64,000 nucleotides of DNA. It comes from Rhodohalobacter sp. SW132. GTDB lineage: Bacteria > Bacteroidota > Rhodothermia > Balneolales > Balneolaceae. Made by a program: the position numbers and the translations under genes. Each line of letters starts with the position of its first letter. Position 1 is the first letter of the stretch. The stretch spans positions 558,001 to 622,000 of the forward strand of contig NZ_QUOK01000001.1 in NCBI RefSeq assembly GCF_003390325.1, in the 5' to 3' direction. Below the pieces are notes generated by a model. The model saw only the letters and a list, made by a program, of their open reading frames with translations. It had not been told where the DNA came from and searched no databases. Positions 62,978-64,000 of this stretch are shown here, piece by piece.

Positions 62978-64000
62978 ATGGGCAGAGCAATGTTAATTAT
63001 TTGTGCAGGCGTTCTTGTATCACTGGGTATCACCAGTATAAGTACATCCAATCAAGGTAAAATGCTTAACCAAAGCACGGTTAATTACGCAGAATATACC
63101 ATGGCCAAGAACTCGGCGCACACAGCTATCCAAATAGCGACACAACACATCAACCAGAATGAAGACTGGCCAAACCAATATAATAGTGAAACAAATTACT
63201 GGAATCCCACAATTCAGGGACTGGAAGTACGGCTACATACGGAATTCGAGGATAATGATTTCTGGGAAACAGGAGAGCACGACCTGCTCTGGTTTTATTC
63301 CAAAGCACAAATTGGAGAAGAATTTGGAAACAAAATTGTAGAAGTCATTAGTCATTATCGAAAACGACCATTTTTTGAATTAGTACCCGATTTTAGAGGA
63401 GCCCTTCAATTACCAACAGATATTGGAGAATTTAATGTAGATGGGAATGCTCACAATATTAGTGGAATTCCGCCCGCTTCAAGCGGCTGTGATATTGGTG
63501 ATGTAAAACCACCTGTAGTTGTTAATTCACAGGAAACTAAAGATAAACTGATAAATGCCGGTGTAAATCTGGAAGGCAAAGAAGGAGATACAAATCCGGA
63601 TGAGATTGAGGTAGATTCTGATTTGAACTACGAACCAACAGATGAACTCATTGAGCGCCTCTACCATGCAAATAATACAGTTACAGTTAATTCCGATTAC
63701 AGTGCCACATTAGGTACCGCTCAGAACCCCGGCGTATTCTTTATTGAAGGTCATGTAAGACTCACCGGACAGCAAACTGAAGGGTTCGGAATTATGGTAA
63801 TCAGAGCGGATGCCAGCATGGAAATGGAAGATCCCAGTTTAAGCGTTGCGGGTAACTTTGAATTTAATGGATTAGTTATTTTTGAAAACGCTTATGCTTT
63901 TGATGGCCGCGGAACACCAACTATAAATGGATCTGTTTTAGTTGGCGAAACACCGGATCATACCGGAGATAAAATCGACATCGACCTGGGTGGTAATATT
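62978..64000 (+). CDS. PilX-like exported protein, gene 3, incomplete at the window edge
   Basis: An open frame of 341 codons that runs to the last base without a stop. It begins MGRAMLIICAGVLVSLGITS, a hydrophobic helix, followed by a polar helix (NYAEYTMAKNSAHTAIQIAT) as in PilX-type minor pilins. The distal part has glycine-rich beta-helix-like strands (FEFNGLVIFENAYAFDG, then TINGSVLVGET), as seen in the C-terminal domains of large PilX-like proteins. It starts 11 bases after gene 2. The full length is unknown. Function as a surface filament or adhesin component is inferred from shape only. Confidence 0.75.
   Translation, partial: MGRAMLIICAGVLVSLGITSISTSNQGKMLNQSTVNYAEYTMAKNSAHTAIQIATQHINQNEDWPNQYNSETNYWNPTIQGLEVRLHTEFEDNDFWETGEHDLLWFYSKAQIGEEFGNKIVEVISHYRKRPFFELVPDFRGALQLPTDIGEFNVDGNAHNISGIPPASSGCDIGDVKPPVVVNSQETKDKLINAGVNLEGKEGDTNPDEIEVDSDLNYEPTDELIERLYHANNTVTVNSDYSATLGTAQNPGVFFIEGHVRLTGQQTEGFGIMVIRADASMEMEDPSLSVAGNFEFNGLVIFENAYAFDGRGTPTINGSVLVGETPDHTGDKIDIDLGGNI

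Overview
The window looks like a chromosomal segment of a Gram-negative, aerobic, heterotrophic bacterium of the FCB (Bacteroidota/Balneolota/Rhodothermota) group. The reasons are a SusC/SusD outer-membrane uptake pair, many Sec-exported lipoproteins, PorT-like beta-barrel proteins, genes without clear Shine-Dalgarno sequences, moderate GC, a CarB that lacks its C-terminal regulatory domain, and a heme A synthase-like protein. A marine or saline Balneolota-like organism is my best guess from protein style alone; no rRNA is present to confirm it.

Layout. 1-2511: rpmH-rnpA-yidC, the cluster usually near dnaA and the origin. 2582-4894: a lone HsdR-N-like nuclease-fold protein and a Xaa-Pro peptidase. 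4961-8946 (minus): a cobalamin riboswitch followed by nrdB and nrdA, with a small inverted-repeat element between the two genes; NrdB lacks the radical tyrosine. 9239-20779: a lipoprotein, a membrane protein, a TPR protein, CstA, a DUF2237 protein, UvrA, a beta-barrel protein and an ABC exporter. 20797-25916: a three-copy tandem repeat of about 205 bp, two exported proteins, a GxxExxY nuclease-fold gene bracketed by a matched repeat pair, and a DPP-IV-like peptidase.

26076-40979 is the most distinctive region. A SusC-SusD-lipoprotein operon (minus) is divergent from five exported amide-bond hydrolases (plus): an M81/MlrC-like metallopeptidase, an S12 beta-lactamase-fold lipoprotein, a cyanophycinase fused to an M20 peptidase, a D-aminoacylase-like amidohydrolase and an Ntn-hydrolase acylase lipoprotein. 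Every enzyme family here attacks unusual peptide or amide bonds (cyclic, beta-linked, D-amino-acid or N-acylated). I infer a peptide utilisation locus, analogous to a polysaccharide utilisation locus, for a non-standard peptide of the cyanobacterial type (microcystin-like, cyanophycin-like or acylated).

41079-52270: a small unknown protein, a universal stress protein, a CoA-transferase/MaoC-hydratase pair, a Gfo/Idh oxidoreductase, tRNA-Pro(GGG), molybdenum-cofactor genes (mogA, a ThiF/rhodanese protein, a moaC-moaB fusion) with a VapBC-type toxin-antitoxin pair among them, a half-length heme A synthase, OsmC and an esterase. 52538-61479: carA-carB, then ddl, an oligopeptide-binding lipoprotein, nadK and mdh. 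61750-64000: a new operon of three proteins, each with a single N-terminal membrane helix and a pilin-like plan; the third runs off the window.

Non-coding structure is rich: several terminators, one riboswitch, a two-hairpin intergenic repeat present twice in opposite orientation (10640-10800 and 56620-56800), and C/G-rich hairpin elements at 7451, 33385 and 48712. I saw no CRISPR array, prophage or complete insertion sequence.
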